Assembly (NCBI RefSeq): GCF_026151205.1
Contig: NC_087083.1
Location: 124,001 to 188,000, forward strand
DNA from: Bolinopsis microptera
Taxonomy: Eukaryota > Ctenophora > Tentaculata > Lobata > Bolinopsidae
DNA: 64,000 nt
Direction of reading: 5' to 3'
Part shown: positions 12,001-22,018 of the stretch, piece by piece
Numbering within the stretch: the first letter of the stretch is position 1
Layout of the letters: every line of letters begins with the position of its first letter
Position numbers and translations under genes: made by a program
The notes under the pieces: model-generated
The model's database searches: none
The model's input: the letters and a program-made list of their open reading frames with translations, nothing else
Told to the model about the DNA's origin: nothing

Positions 12001-15000
12001 TTAGGTGAAGTGGACTTGAAGTTCAGTCTATAGATTGGTACATTTGTACGGTAAACCCTTATCTCCTTATGTACGTTGTTTCACGTGATCTATAAACCCA
12101 CAAAGCGATAACAAAATGTTAGTATGTTAACATTTTATCTCAACACTTATTTACTTCGGACATTCCAACAGCCACATTGTTACACAAGTGTGTAACCAGC
12201 CAATTACAGGAAGCCGAAGGATTCAATTGTACATTAGGCCAGTGACGGTTAAGGTAGTGTGTACCATACTTTCTTCGCCCGAGACTTTGCTGCAATGGGC
12301 AGCTCCTCATATTTTAACCCTCACACCCGATTTCTCGAGTATTTGGCTGAGTGGACCGAGGGGCTGCAGACCACTCATGGGCTGATAGACCACTCAGGAT
12401 CCTTAGCTGAGCGTCGACGACGGACGACGCTCACCCCACGGCTAGTGACAGAGTCGGGAATCGAACCTGGTACCTCAAGCAATACCAGGCAGATTGACCA
12501 ACTGAGCCACTAAGCCGTGTCAAAATGTCTCACTTATATTGATATCAGTAAACCTCGAAGGTAATAAAAGCAGTTATAAGATTTCAGTTATCAGTTAACT
12601 TATAAAGTTATAAAAGCTCTGCAGTTACAAGGAAAGAAGGTACGTAAGGTATGTAAGGTATGTAAGGTATGTAAGGTATGTACTATGTTACCTCGTGTTC
12701 CGAAACTGGTAAGCTACCCACTATTCTGTATAAAGCAGGTCTATAGAGTGGATCGCCTCCCAACGTGTACTCATCACTGCAAAAACAAGTTGTTAGGAAT
12801 TTTGAAAATCCGTTTTTTTGTTTGTAAACCTTGTACTATAGATGTGGAATCTGGTGGGGGAAGGGGGTATATTGTTATCACACGTGACAGCTATTAACCA
12901 ACCAGCTTCCTCAATAAGTCTATTAACCGGAACCCATCAAACCCTAGAATCACTGTCACGAGTTAAAAAGTATGCTTCAACAGTCAACTCCCCACCAGAA
13001 TTCAAATATATTCTTTGGCATACAATTCGTTTTTTTCAAGGCAAAATGTTTAAAGAAGAATAATAATTATCATTAAGCGAAATTTCTTCGAACATTTGCA
13101 TTACACTGAAAGCGGGTAGGAAGAAAAAATATCATGTGCAATATAAAGAAAGATAAGGAGCACGATATGAGAAGAAAAAAAAAAGAAGTGTACTATAGGT
13201 CTACATCTGATAAAGAATAGTTTCTCTATGAGTAGGAAATATTAAGTACAATATAAAGAAAGATAAGGAGCACGTGATAAAAAGAAAATACCTCTGATAA
13301 AGTAGTTTCTCTCTCTGCGTCGGAGCACACCTCAGTTTCACATCACCTGGCGGTATGTATCCCTCCGCAAACATTAGCTCTACCTGAACAACACTCGCTG
13401 GTTAGTCATAACTACATTATGCTGCAGGTCACGTGACCAAAAAGGACTGGGTTTGTTTTAAAATTTAAAATATGATTACATAATTTGAAAGATTGGTTGT
13501 ATTTGGGCAAAAATCAGATCATTTCTAAATCATATTATCTAGATCATATTTAGATCTTGGAACCAACCTTCCTATTGATGACAGATTTCCACTTTCTCTT
13601 GATAGCTTTAGTCTCAATGTCGAAAACTTTGCACTGGTACTCTCTTGCAGTGTCGATAGCCTTGCACGTGTTCACCAGCTTGCAAGATAGTGCCTTGTTA
13701 GTGCTCACTGCCCAACGTTCCTAAAATACAGCTCTCTGATTGGTCGGTTTGAGCCACGTGACTACAATGCAGCTCTCTGATTGGTCGGTTTGAGCCACGT
13801 GACTACAATGCAGCTCTCTGATTGGTCGGTTTGAGCCACGTGACTACAATGCAGCTCTCTGATTGGTCGGTTTGAGCCACGTGACTACAATGCAGCTCTC
13901 TGATTGGTCGGTTTGAGCCACGTGACTAAAATACAGCTCTATGATTGGTCGGTTTGAGCCACGTGACTACAATGCAGCTCTCTGACTGGTCGGTTTGAGC
14001 CACGTGACTACAATACAGCTCTCTGATTGGTCGGTTTGAGCCACGTGACTACAATGCAGCTCTCTGATTGGTCGGTTTGAGCCACGTGACTACAATACAG
14101 CTCTCTGACTGGTCGGTTTGAGCCACGTGACTACAATGCAGCTCTATGATTGGTCGGTTTGAGCCACGTGACTACAATACAGCTCTCTGACTGGTCGGTT
14201 TGAGCCACGTGACTACAACGCAGCTCTCTGACTGGTCGGTTTGAGCCACGTGACTACAATACAGCTCTCTGACTGGTCGGTTTGAGCCACGTGACTACAA
14301 TAAAGCTCTCTGATTGGTCGGTTTGAGCCACGTGACTTAAACGCAGCTCTCTGATTGGTCGGTTTGAGCCACGTGACTACAATAAAGCTCTCTGACTGGT
14401 CGGTTTGAGCCACGTGACTACAATAAAGCTCTCTGATTGGTCTATTTGAGCCAAGTGACTAAAATGCAGCTCTATGATTGGTCGGTTTGAGCCACGTGAC
14501 TTCAACGCAGCTCTCTGATTGGTCGGTTTGAGCCACGTGACTACAATAAAGCTCTCTGACTGGTCGGTTTGAGCCACGTGACTACAAAAAGCTCTCTGAT
14601 TGGTCGGTTTGAGCCACGTGACTTCAACGCAGCTCTCTGATTGGTCGGTTTGAGCCACGTGACTACAATAAAGCTTTCTGACTGGTCGGTTTGAGCCACG
14701 TGACTACAATAAAGCTCTCTGATTGGTCTATTTGAGCCAAGTGACTAAAATGCAGCTCTATGATTGGTCGGTTTGAGCCACGTGACTTCAACGCAGCTCT
14801 CTGATTGGTCGGTTTGAGCCACGTGACTACAATAAAGCTCTCTGACTGGTCGGTTTGAGCCACGTGACTACAATAAAGCTCTCTGATTGGTCTATTTGAG
14901 CCAAGTGACTAAAATGCAGCTCTATGATTGGTCGGTTCGAGTCAAAGGTTTAAAATAAAGCTTTTTAATTGGTCGATAAAGACTAACTGTCTAAATTCTT

Positions 15001-15916
15001 AAATTACTCAAATTTAATCATGATCGATTCAAATTTATGAAAAATCAGAAAATATTGTTGAGACTTGATTGCAGTCGTTAAGCAACGATTTATCTACTTG
15101 AATAACAGCGCCTTTCTTATTTCAATTCAAGACACCTTCATATGTTCACATAGAAGCTTTGCTGCCCGGTGGTCCTCATTAAGACCCAAAAAAGATATGA
15201 AGCACATATCGTGCATGTTAATATATATATCATTATGTTAATATATTATTATAAAAGTATAAATATGTGAAAATGATTGAACACTTTGACAATGACTATT
15301 GTTCTGAAAAACTCCACCTTATAGAGTCTTATACAACTTCATAGTTTTATAAAAGTCTAAACTTGAGCCTAAGCTTGACTTCGCAGTTTTATAATAATCA
15401 AAACTTGAGTCACAAACTTCATTATAGTCGTTTAATTTCAAAAGTTTAGAGTGAAAGTCTCGGAATAAATGAACCAACAAACATGACTGATCTAGGACAA
15501 CTCGATTTATAATGACTAAAGAAGAGGCACAAACTTACCTTCAAGTTATATATACAAAATTAAAAAAAAGTTCAAAAATACATTGTATTGGCACTCACAT
15601 ACCAGGGGCTATATTCATTTACTAATCTTATACTATCACAGTTTACGCAGTGATAATTTTAACAGCCCAGTAAACGCACATCGTAACCTAATTTTGATTC
15701 AACTAATTTCAGTAAAATATAATAAAGTTAAACTTTATTTCATTACAAACCTTTCTAATAGCTTAGTAGTCGTACATCGTAACTTAATTTTTATTTAACT
15801 TACTTTAATAGAATGAAATAAAGTTAAGTTTTAGAAACCAGTGCTCACTATACCTGTTTGGCAACATCATCCTTCCGGGAATCCTTCTTGACCCTTGTAG
15901 ACGAATCAATTGCCAT
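6088..15916 (-). CDS. Small four-exon protein (123 aa), unknown, possibly a ciliary/microtubule protein
   Basis: Minus-strand exons 15854-15916, 13568-13720, 13292-13383 and 6088-6151 join in phase (63+153+92+64 nt). The start is MAIDSSTRVKKDSRK and the end YGDPKLQDPGF then TAA. Exon 2 begins ERWAVSTNKALSCKL and is rich in Lys/Arg and Cys; exon 3 contains GYIPPGDVKLRC and REKLLYQ. I do not recognise the family. The short, charged, RW- and YYE-containing sequence recalls small axonemal microtubule inner proteins, and an RFX-type X-box lies about 490 bp upstream, but this is only an inference. Intron 1 carries a 41-bp minisatellite directly at the exon 2 acceptor. Intron 3 (about 7.1 kb) carries the 46-bp minisatellite directly at the exon 4 acceptor, plus a tRNA-SINE. 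The exon 3-to-4 join is the least certain, because another frame is open through exon 4. Confidence 0.55.
6149..11912. repeat. 46-bp G-rich minisatellite, about 125 copies, built on a 3' splice site
   Basis: Each + strand unit reads TAACTGTGGGGAGGGGGTGT then TAGTGGTGGGGTGGGAGTGT then TAGTGG. On the transcribed (minus) strand a unit gives two CACTAAC branch-point-like words, a long C-rich tract and CCCCACAG|TTAC, which is exactly the acceptor and first bases of the exon ending at 6151. Variant units (TATCTG, GGAGAG, GGTTGG, GGCATTGG, GTTGGGAG) recur and show higher-order copying. The + strand has runs of 4, 5, 4 and 3 G per unit, so G-quadruplexes are possible. It is not telomeric sequence. 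Confidence 0.95.
12285..12525 (-). mobile_element. tRNA-derived SINE
   Basis: On the minus strand an A-box TGGCTCAGTTGG (12498-12509) is followed 30 bp later by a perfect B-box GGTTCGATTCC (12457-12467), as in tRNA-derived RNA polymerase III promoters. About 170 bp of non-tRNA body follow, running to lower coordinates. The sequence between the boxes does not fold into a convincing anticodon arm, so this is a SINE head rather than a working tRNA gene. The left boundary is approximate, and no target duplication was found. Confidence 0.75.
12526..13291. other. Intron sequence with small tandem repeats
   Basis: This is the donor-proximal part of intron 3 of the small minus-strand gene. It includes five 9-bp units AAGGT(A)YGT-like (AAGGTATGT) around 12647-12690. 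A roughly 112-bp imperfect duplication begins at CAATATAAAGAAAGATAAGG (about 13139 and 13250). Its second copy runs into the exon 3 donor at 13291, and the first copy carries a degenerate version of the exon end (CTATTCTTTATCAGATG on the minus strand). Short ORFs here have no recognisable product. Confidence 0.6.
13721..14975. repeat. 41-bp CCAAT/E-box minisatellite, about 30 copies, abutting a 3' splice site
   Basis: The + unit is ACTACAATGCAGCTCTCTGA then TTGGTCGGTTTGAGCCACGTG. Each unit holds an inverted CCAAT box (ATTGG) and a perfect CACGTG E-box at fixed spacing. The array starts at the first base of the intron side of the exon 2 acceptor (13720/13721). On the minus strand the acceptor GAGCTGTATTTTAG| is itself the end of a unit, and internal variants carry the identical GAGCTGTATTTTAG. 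The last units near 14930-14975 are degenerate. Open frames across it (MAQTDQSESF-type) are only repeat translation. Confidence 0.95.
15676..15836. repeat. Diverged short direct repeat, about 94 bp apart
   Basis: CATCGTAAC(C/T)TAATTTT begins both copies (about 15680 and 15774). Both end in a stretch with AATAAAGTTAA(A/G)(C/T)TT. They lie in intron 1 of the small minus-strand gene. No coding potential. Confidence 0.6.
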
Positions 15917-16400
15917 TCCTTGGTATTTCTTATATTTTCCACGTTACTACCAAATTATCTCTTCTATTTTATCGCTGAGTTCTCCTTTTTTATCGCCGTC
16001 TTCGTTTTAACTTATTCGTCCAACATAAACTGCTACATGATTTCTGGTGAGCTGGATTCCTATCAGAAACTAATGCAGTCAATAATCTAATTTATTTGTG
16101 ATTTAAGGGGATTAAATAAATGAAGTAATCACTAATATTATCGTGTTCATCGTATGCAATTTGAGAAAAATTATACGAATTGAATAATTCATTATATTTA
16201 TTATGTTCACATATAGAATTAAGTGAACTTGATCGCAAAAAAAAGAAAGAAAGCATAAAAAAGCTTTGATTATTATTGTTATAATGCAATGAAAAAAATC
16301 AAGTCGAACAAATTAATTTATGTCTTAGTCTGAATTTTTAATATCGGAAAAAGCGAAAATTGAATAAATGTCAAACACGCATAGCATAACAAAACGACCG

Positions 16401-16416
16401 GTTGTTTATGGCAACC
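16401..16416. promoter_or_regulatory. RFX-type X-box upstream of the small minus-strand gene
   Basis: GTTGTTTATGGCAACC matches the RFX consensus RYYRYY-N(1-3)-RRNRAC with a 3-nt spacer. It lies 485 bp upstream of the proposed ATG at 15916. X-boxes typically mark cilia genes in animals; that link is an inference here. Confidence 0.4.
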
Positions 16417-17715
16417 ATAATTATCTGTGGCAAACAACAAAGACAGTTGGGAAAGTGTGAAAATATCCGAATTGGTAAATTATAGAATTATAATGGCACC
16501 AAACAAAGGATTAGAGTCAGTTCCAACATGAAACATGAGAACGGGAGCAATCGGGCCACCTTTTAAGCCTGGATAGGCTATCAGTTTACAACTTAAGTTC
16601 AAACTAGACAACTCAAAGTGCTGCAATGCCCCATAGCAAAGCTCTGGTTGTCATGGTGATCGGAGAAGAACAATTTGTTATAAGTATCATAATATGTGTG
16701 GGCAGGTAAGTACAGCAGCATGCAATGTATTTACTATGGGAAATTTTGATTTCTGGACACCCGCCACGTAATATCATGGCAAGTTTGCATGGAAGATAAT
16801 CTTTGAGAGCAAGTCAGGTCAATTTGACCTAAACGTCCTCCAACATTGAACATGTGTGCTTAGCTTCTTAATTAACTTGATTAGACTTAGATTTCGAATT
16901 TTGAACAAATGGAATAAAATTGACTGATCTTTTGATCAGCACCGCTGAAAAGGTACAGATATGATTGAATTTTCAAAAGCTTGTCAAGCAATCGCAAACT
17001 TCAAAAGGTAACTGTCAAACTGATATCTTCCTTTGATGTGTGGGAGTAACATAGGTAAAAATAGATCATTCCTTGGGATTCAGCTGTAAAAATAATCATG
17101 ACAAGCACATGTTAATTAAAACAAGAATTCGATTAAAAAAAGCTTGCATATCTAAATAATCTTTGTGATCCAAAAGCGCGTCTATAACTCTATGATACGC
17201 GTTTCATGTTAATAAAACGATACGCTTCATGTTAATATAATAGCATAGAAAATGCTCATTAGACATGGCTAAAGACACGAATCTAAGTTTTAAAATAGTA
17301 AGTATCGCCACGTCAAGGTGGCATCGAAGTGTGCTTACTATCGGTGCGGCATATATCATGTGTGAAAAACTTCATATATCATGTGTGAAAACTTCTTGCA
17401 TGGTAGTTTTATGCGGATTCATTGCACGATTTCAGGAATCTTCGCATTAGATTTGAATGGGTCTTTCAATGGGGAATATTAACATTAAGATCATAAAATA
17501 TTGTTAACATTTGGAATTAAAAGCAAACGTTGATCTTTGAGGATGGTAAGATTTGATAAATAAAATAGATTGATAAAATCCTTCTTATTGCATAAATTTA
17601 TTTTAACTTATCAATCATATTGGGCGGAAAATGTTTTGTGTGTACTGAATACACTTTGTTATTTCGAGTATCAAGCAAAGATTAATTAGTCAATAAAAGT
17701 GTTGTATATAATATA

Positions 17716-17912
17716 TATATACATATCACCGGAGACTCGCGGGCGGAACAAAATATTGCACGCGCACGCGCGTGCAATATTTCATATGTCCCCGAGGGCG
17801 CTAGCCCGAGGAGGACATATTTTCGTATAGCACGGAGGGCCCATCGGGCCCGAGTGCTATACGATTTTTCCGCCCGCGGGTCGAGGTGATGTGGATTATA
17901 TCCACCAGCGTA
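17716..17912. other. Hairpin cluster 1: three palindromes closed by an outer stem
   Basis: An outer 9-bp stem, GCGGGCGGA (17739-17747) with TCCGCCCGC (17869-17877), encloses three hairpins. The first is 17751-17782: perfect 15-bp arms AAATATTGCACGCGC with a 2-nt loop. The second is 17784-17820: ATATGTCC/GGACATAT with inner GGGC-GCTA-GCCC. The third is 17824-17863: CGTATAGCAC/GTGCTATACG with inner GGGCCC-ATC-GGGCCC. The right flank ends ATTATATCCACCAGCG, whose reverse complement recurs exactly in cluster 2. A degenerate flank copy lies at 18012-18054. No ORF spans it. Confidence 0.9.
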
Positions 17913-18271
17913 AGCTTTTTCTTACAGATATTAGTTTTACTTTAGTTTCTTCAAGAGATCCATTTTTAATTTAGTTTCACTTTTACTTTCAACATGTTTC
18001 TAATAGTAATACGATAGTTCCGCCCTCGAGGCGAGGAATGATATCGTGTATATCCATCAGCGGGCGTTTATCACGAAGCTTCAGTTTGCGACAATCACAG
18101 CAAATTAATGTACAAGATTTCAGAAAAGTTACGAAAAAATCATGTTTCTTTTGGTTTAAGATGTAAAACAGGCCAAAATGACTGACTATAGAACGAAAAA
18201 GCGGCTGCTATCAAACAATGTTTCAGCTCATTGTTTCAGGTACATATTTTAATGTAAACGATCAAAATATA

Positions 18272-18480
18272 GGCCTCTCTTCCTCTCTCCTTCTCTCCCT
18301 CTCTCCCTCTGTCCCTCTATCCCTCTCTCACTCTCTCCCTATCTTCCTTTCACCTTCTCCCACTCTCCTTACGTCCCTCTCTCCCTCTATCCCTCTCTCT
18401 TTATCTCCCTCTCTCCTCCTCTCCCTCTCTTTCTCTCCTACTCTTCCTCTATACTTCTCTACCTCTCTCCCCTCTCCCTC
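18272..18480. repeat. Polypyrimidine (CTCTCCCT-type) low-complexity tract
   Basis: About 210 bp consist almost wholly of C and T on the + strand, with irregular CTCTCCCT units. It could adopt triplex DNA. Open frames on both strands across it are low-complexity artefacts. Confidence 0.95.
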
Positions 18481-18546
18481 CCTGGAACAAGCACCACCAG
18501 TCGCCACAGAGCCCTCTACTACCAAGTTAGTTGTCATTATCATGTC

Positions 18547-18581
18547 AGTTACCTGGGTAACCAGGGTTACCCGGGTAACCA
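18547..18581. promoter_or_regulatory. Two adjacent perfect RFX-like X-boxes
   Basis: GTTACCTGGGTAACC and GGTTACCCGGGTAACC sit 3-4 bp apart. Each is a near-perfect palindrome matching GTTRCC-NN-GGYAAC. No gene start is recognised within 2 kb, so a target cannot be named. Confidence 0.4.
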
Positions 18582-19333
18582 GTTACTACAGTTTCTGTAG
18601 CAGCTACTGAGTGGCTGGACACTTAAAAGTAGTAACCCAGAGAGCTCGAGATCACAGTCTGATCATGGACATTTAATATGAAAGTTAAAGATCAAATTCA
18701 TAACATCAATTTAAATGGCAGTTTCAAAACAAAAACAGGGCAAAATATCTTTCGGGAACACAATAGAATAACACGTAAAATTTCGGCCTACATTTCAAGA
18801 TTTATCGACTGAACTAGTGAAATGAAAATGGTAAACACAACTGAAATGGTAAACACAAAACAATTATCGATACTATAATAGAGATCACCGGCTTAGAATT
18901 TAGTCTGGACGTCTCCACGAATTTGGTAATCATAGTAACAGTGTGTCAGTGTCACGTGTTAATTATGAGCCAATCATGGCAAACTGCGTGACAACTGATA
19001 TAGCGTCCGATAGAGGGTGAGCGATCAGAGTTTACAGTTGACACATTCTTTACATCCACTGCATATTGCCGTGGGAATTTAGAAACAGAAACTACAATAA
19101 TTAGCTCACTGTACGATTATTGCAATTGAATTCATCGTTAATGAATTAAACCGGTTTCAACTATAGTTCTAAGTAACTTGTAAGTTGTTGTCTTATGGAA
19201 TTTCACATGGAGACGATACAGAAACTGGAAATATTTTAGAGAACTCCGGGCTATATTGCTACTGGTCAAATTAAATGTCACTTGTTAGCGGGCTATATCA
19301 TGAGCGGGCTGTAGAGATATCGGGCCCTTTGAC

Positions 19334-19527
19334 AGCGGGCTGGTGAGAGCCCGCTATGCGAAAAAGCGCACGCTGGTGGATATAATAACATAAACCCGCC
19401 ACGCAAAGGGTTTATATAACAGATCATCCCGCGCTAGCGGGATGATCTGATAAACACATACGAGTGCGCGCAGCGCACGAGTTTTGTGTTAATATGTAAT
19501 CCCGAAGCGCCAGCTGAGGGATTACAT
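19334..19527. other. Hairpin cluster 2: five consecutive palindromes
   Basis: The first hairpin is AGCGGGCT(19334)-6 nt-AGCCCGCT. The second is TAAACCC(19391)-10 nt-GGGTTTA. The third is AGATCATCCCGC-GCTA-GCGGGATGATCT (19421-19448), with a perfect 12-bp stem. The fourth is AACACA..GTGCGC-GCA-GCGCAC..TGTGTT (19453-19490). The fifth is ATGTAATCCC(19494)-14 nt-GGGATTACAT (19527). Between the first two lies CGCTGGTGGATATAAT, 16 bp identical (inverted) to the right flank of cluster 1. Stems are perfect although their sequences differ from one another. Confidence 0.9.
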
Positions 19528-19894
19528 TTATTTAGCCCTGAGCGTGAAGTGTTTATGGATTATAATTATCTCCGGCGATTTCGACAAGGGATTTATACTT
19601 TAGAAGAGAGTGATAAAATAGTTTTTACTGTACTGTCCGGAACACGATTGGAAAGCAGTTCATCAATCTGAATGTCAAACCGATCTGTCATAGTGGAGCA
19701 ATAGCTTGAACGTTAGCAGGAAAAAGAGCTGGAAGGAGAGCAAGCAAAACAATACTATTTTTAGGGCACGGACAAGGGTAGCTGGCTAGTCGCCAACTTC
19801 TCACGCCACGCGTTGGAGAAATTCCAAGAATTAGCTGCTTTGGCAACGTTCCCAGGAATTTGCGTGTAAAAGAAGTGGACGGTTACGATGTTTC

Positions 19895-20770
19895 ATATCA
19901 CGTGGTGCGCTTTCGTGTCACGTGGTATAGACTCGGCGTATGCTATTGGTGGCACGTGGTACGCACGTGACGCGCCCACGTGATCGCGCGTCTTACTGTT
20001 CTACTATTATCGAGTTCTAATCAGCAGTATCATTGATTATTGTAAGTCGGAGAATTGAATGATAAACATCAGTTACGACTAAAAAGCGGGCCGGGTTTAT
20101 ACAAATTTCCGGGGCGGGATGATATCACCTTGAGATGTTTATCTAACAGCGGGCCGGGCTGAGTGATAATATGATCCCGCGTCGAAATCCCGGAGATATT
20201 TATATATAAATAAAACGGCGGTTCTACAAACTTAATGTTTCGTACAAACGCGATCATCGCAGTGTTATAATAACACTGATGATTGCGTTTGCATGAAACT
20301 TTAAGTTAGTAGACCCGCCGTTTTATTTGTATAAGGACTACTTTTACATGCACAAAGACCAAGGCAAAGAAATTTCCTAATTTAGTTCGCGAACAATCAT
20401 TAAATCATGTCCAAATGCAAGTGCATCCATGTGTGTAACAACAACACCCCATTTTAAAACTAAACTGACTGCAGGATTACTGTCTGTATAATTAGCCCCA
20501 GTCCAATCAGACGAGAGGTATAGTAACGCACACTACAACACGGCTACAAAACGTAAATCAGAGCTATAAATCCTGTGAGTATGACAGATGCACGCAACAG
20601 AAACTCTCAGTCCATTCTCCCCACGTGCGTTACACGTGCACACCACGTCCAGACCACGTGCACACCACGTGCACACCATGTGCGTTACTCGTGAGTGGTT
20701 GTATTAGAATATTATGAAGCTTAAACTAAGGCCAACGTGCAGATCACGTGGCAGCCACGTGGGACATTTC
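19895..20770. promoter_or_regulatory. Two clusters of CACGTG E-boxes
   Basis: Between about 19908 and 19985 there are four CACGTG words plus CACGTGA/GCACGTGAC variants. Between about 20619 and 20765 there are at least six more, partly as a tandem CCACGTGCACA unit. CACGTG is common throughout this window, so these may reflect repeat history rather than regulation. A hairpin (next entry) separates the two groups. Confidence 0.4.
20205..20333. other. Long imperfect hairpin with about 62-nt arms
   Basis: The left arm starts ATAAATAAAACGGCGG and the right arm ends CCGCCGTTTTATTTGTAT. The centre is GTGTTAT-A-ATAACAC (20262-20276). Most positions pair, including CTACAAACTTAA/TTAAGTTAGTAG and ACGCGATCATC/GATGATTGCGT, with scattered mismatches. 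It could be a MITE-like foldback element or the template of a hairpin RNA. The preceding 125 bp are GC-patchy, with AGCGGGCCGGG twice (about 20085 and 20149). Confidence 0.85.
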
Positions 20771-21603
20771 ACAGCATGCAAGCATTGATTTGATTGACAT
20801 ATGGCGAGAACTGATATGACAATGCTTGTTATGGTGGCGGGTGGTCTGACGAGACCTTAGCCTTGTAATTAACTTTACCGGAAAAATATTTCCTTGTGTT
20901 CCAAGTGTTACATAACTCTTAAATGATCACATTGGTAGACAGTTTTACATCATACACAACATTGTGGTAAACTCGTGGCTACCAACTAATGCTACAGATC
21001 CTACTCAAAGGTTGCGAAACTAACCGCCAAATTTAGTTTCAGTTACAAGTTGAGATTACGTGCTATGGTCAAACGATTATATCACTTTAGTAGCTTGGAA
21101 ACAGTCGTTAGGAATTGTTATCATTTCTTAGAAAAAGTTGGTTTGATACTCTTTTAATAAAAGGCGCTGAAAAACACTACAAAAATCGTAATTCCACGTT
21201 CTTATTATAGTGTGGCAAAGCCAAATGTTTCGAAAACGTATAGCAAAGATATTTGATTGGTAGTGAGTTAATTAATTTTATATGCTTGTTAGCCGATGAT
21301 AATCCATCAGGCTCTGATTGTTTCAGAAAATGGTCTTTTTAGCCTTCACAAAATAAATTGTACTCTGATAAAGTGATACATTCCCGCAATTATTATTGTA
21401 TTAACGTTATATTGAAGAAGCAATGAAACAACCAGAATAACCATGTAAATGGATCTACCATGACAAAATCCTGCGAAAAAGGTAAAAATCTGTAATTCTA
21501 TTATATCTATAACCTTAAAATAATAATCTCAATAAAGCCAATCTCAATAAAGCCAATACCCCTCGATCTAACCGCGACTCAGTCTGCATGAAGTCCGTCC
21601 TAT

Positions 21604-21985
21604 TTAATTTAAGGAGCTTCCAATAATTTTGCAGCATCTCAGTCCCCAAAATCTGGTATTCTTCCAAATAGAAGTGGCCGCATATCCATCCATACACTGG
21701 ACACTAAACCTAGTGCTGCTCATTCCATAGCAGTGTCCTAGCTTCAGATCACAGCTCTCAGATCCACAGTTCTGTTTTCCGTTATATCCAGGAAAACTAT
21801 CCTGTCCGTCTATTCCCAAATCACCCTTCATCCCTTTAACTCCTGGATAACCAGGAAGTCCTGCATTACCTTCTCTACCCATCTCTCCTTTAGATCCAAC
21901 ATCGCCCGAGTTTCCAGATGTTCCATTCTCCCCGTCAATACCATCTGCACCCGGCTCACCCTTTACTCCTTCCAATGAGCAGATA

Positions 21986-22018
<33 letters not shown>

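Larger units (their letters stand above)
15917..21603. other. 5.7-kb region without a supported protein gene
   Basis: No ORF here has a recognisable product or convincing splice context. Listed separately are X-boxes, a CT-rich tract, E-box clusters and three hairpin clusters. Also present are a 25-bp tandem duplication with CATATATCATGTGTGAAAA at 17349-17395, and the word ATTGGGCGGAAAA near 17620, which recurs at 23158. Frames at 16092-16289, 17265-17450, 19486-19671 and 20069-20257 run through AT-rich or palindromic DNA and look non-coding. Confidence 0.55.

Noticed and set aside
12457-12509. A tRNA gene
   Set aside because: A- and B-boxes are good, but the cloverleaf is not and a non-tRNA body follows; it fits a SINE.
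14213-14863. Three minus-strand ORFs with MAQTDQSESF-type repeats
   Set aside because: They are translations of the 41-bp minisatellite and end where the repeat phase shifts.
6149-14975. CRISPR arrays or telomeric repeats
   Set aside because: The arrays have no unique spacers, the host is eukaryotic, and the units are not TTAGGG-like.
18218-18610. 130-aa Ser/Leu/Pro ORF (+) and Arg/Glu ORF (-)
   Set aside because: Both read through a CT/GA low-complexity tract.
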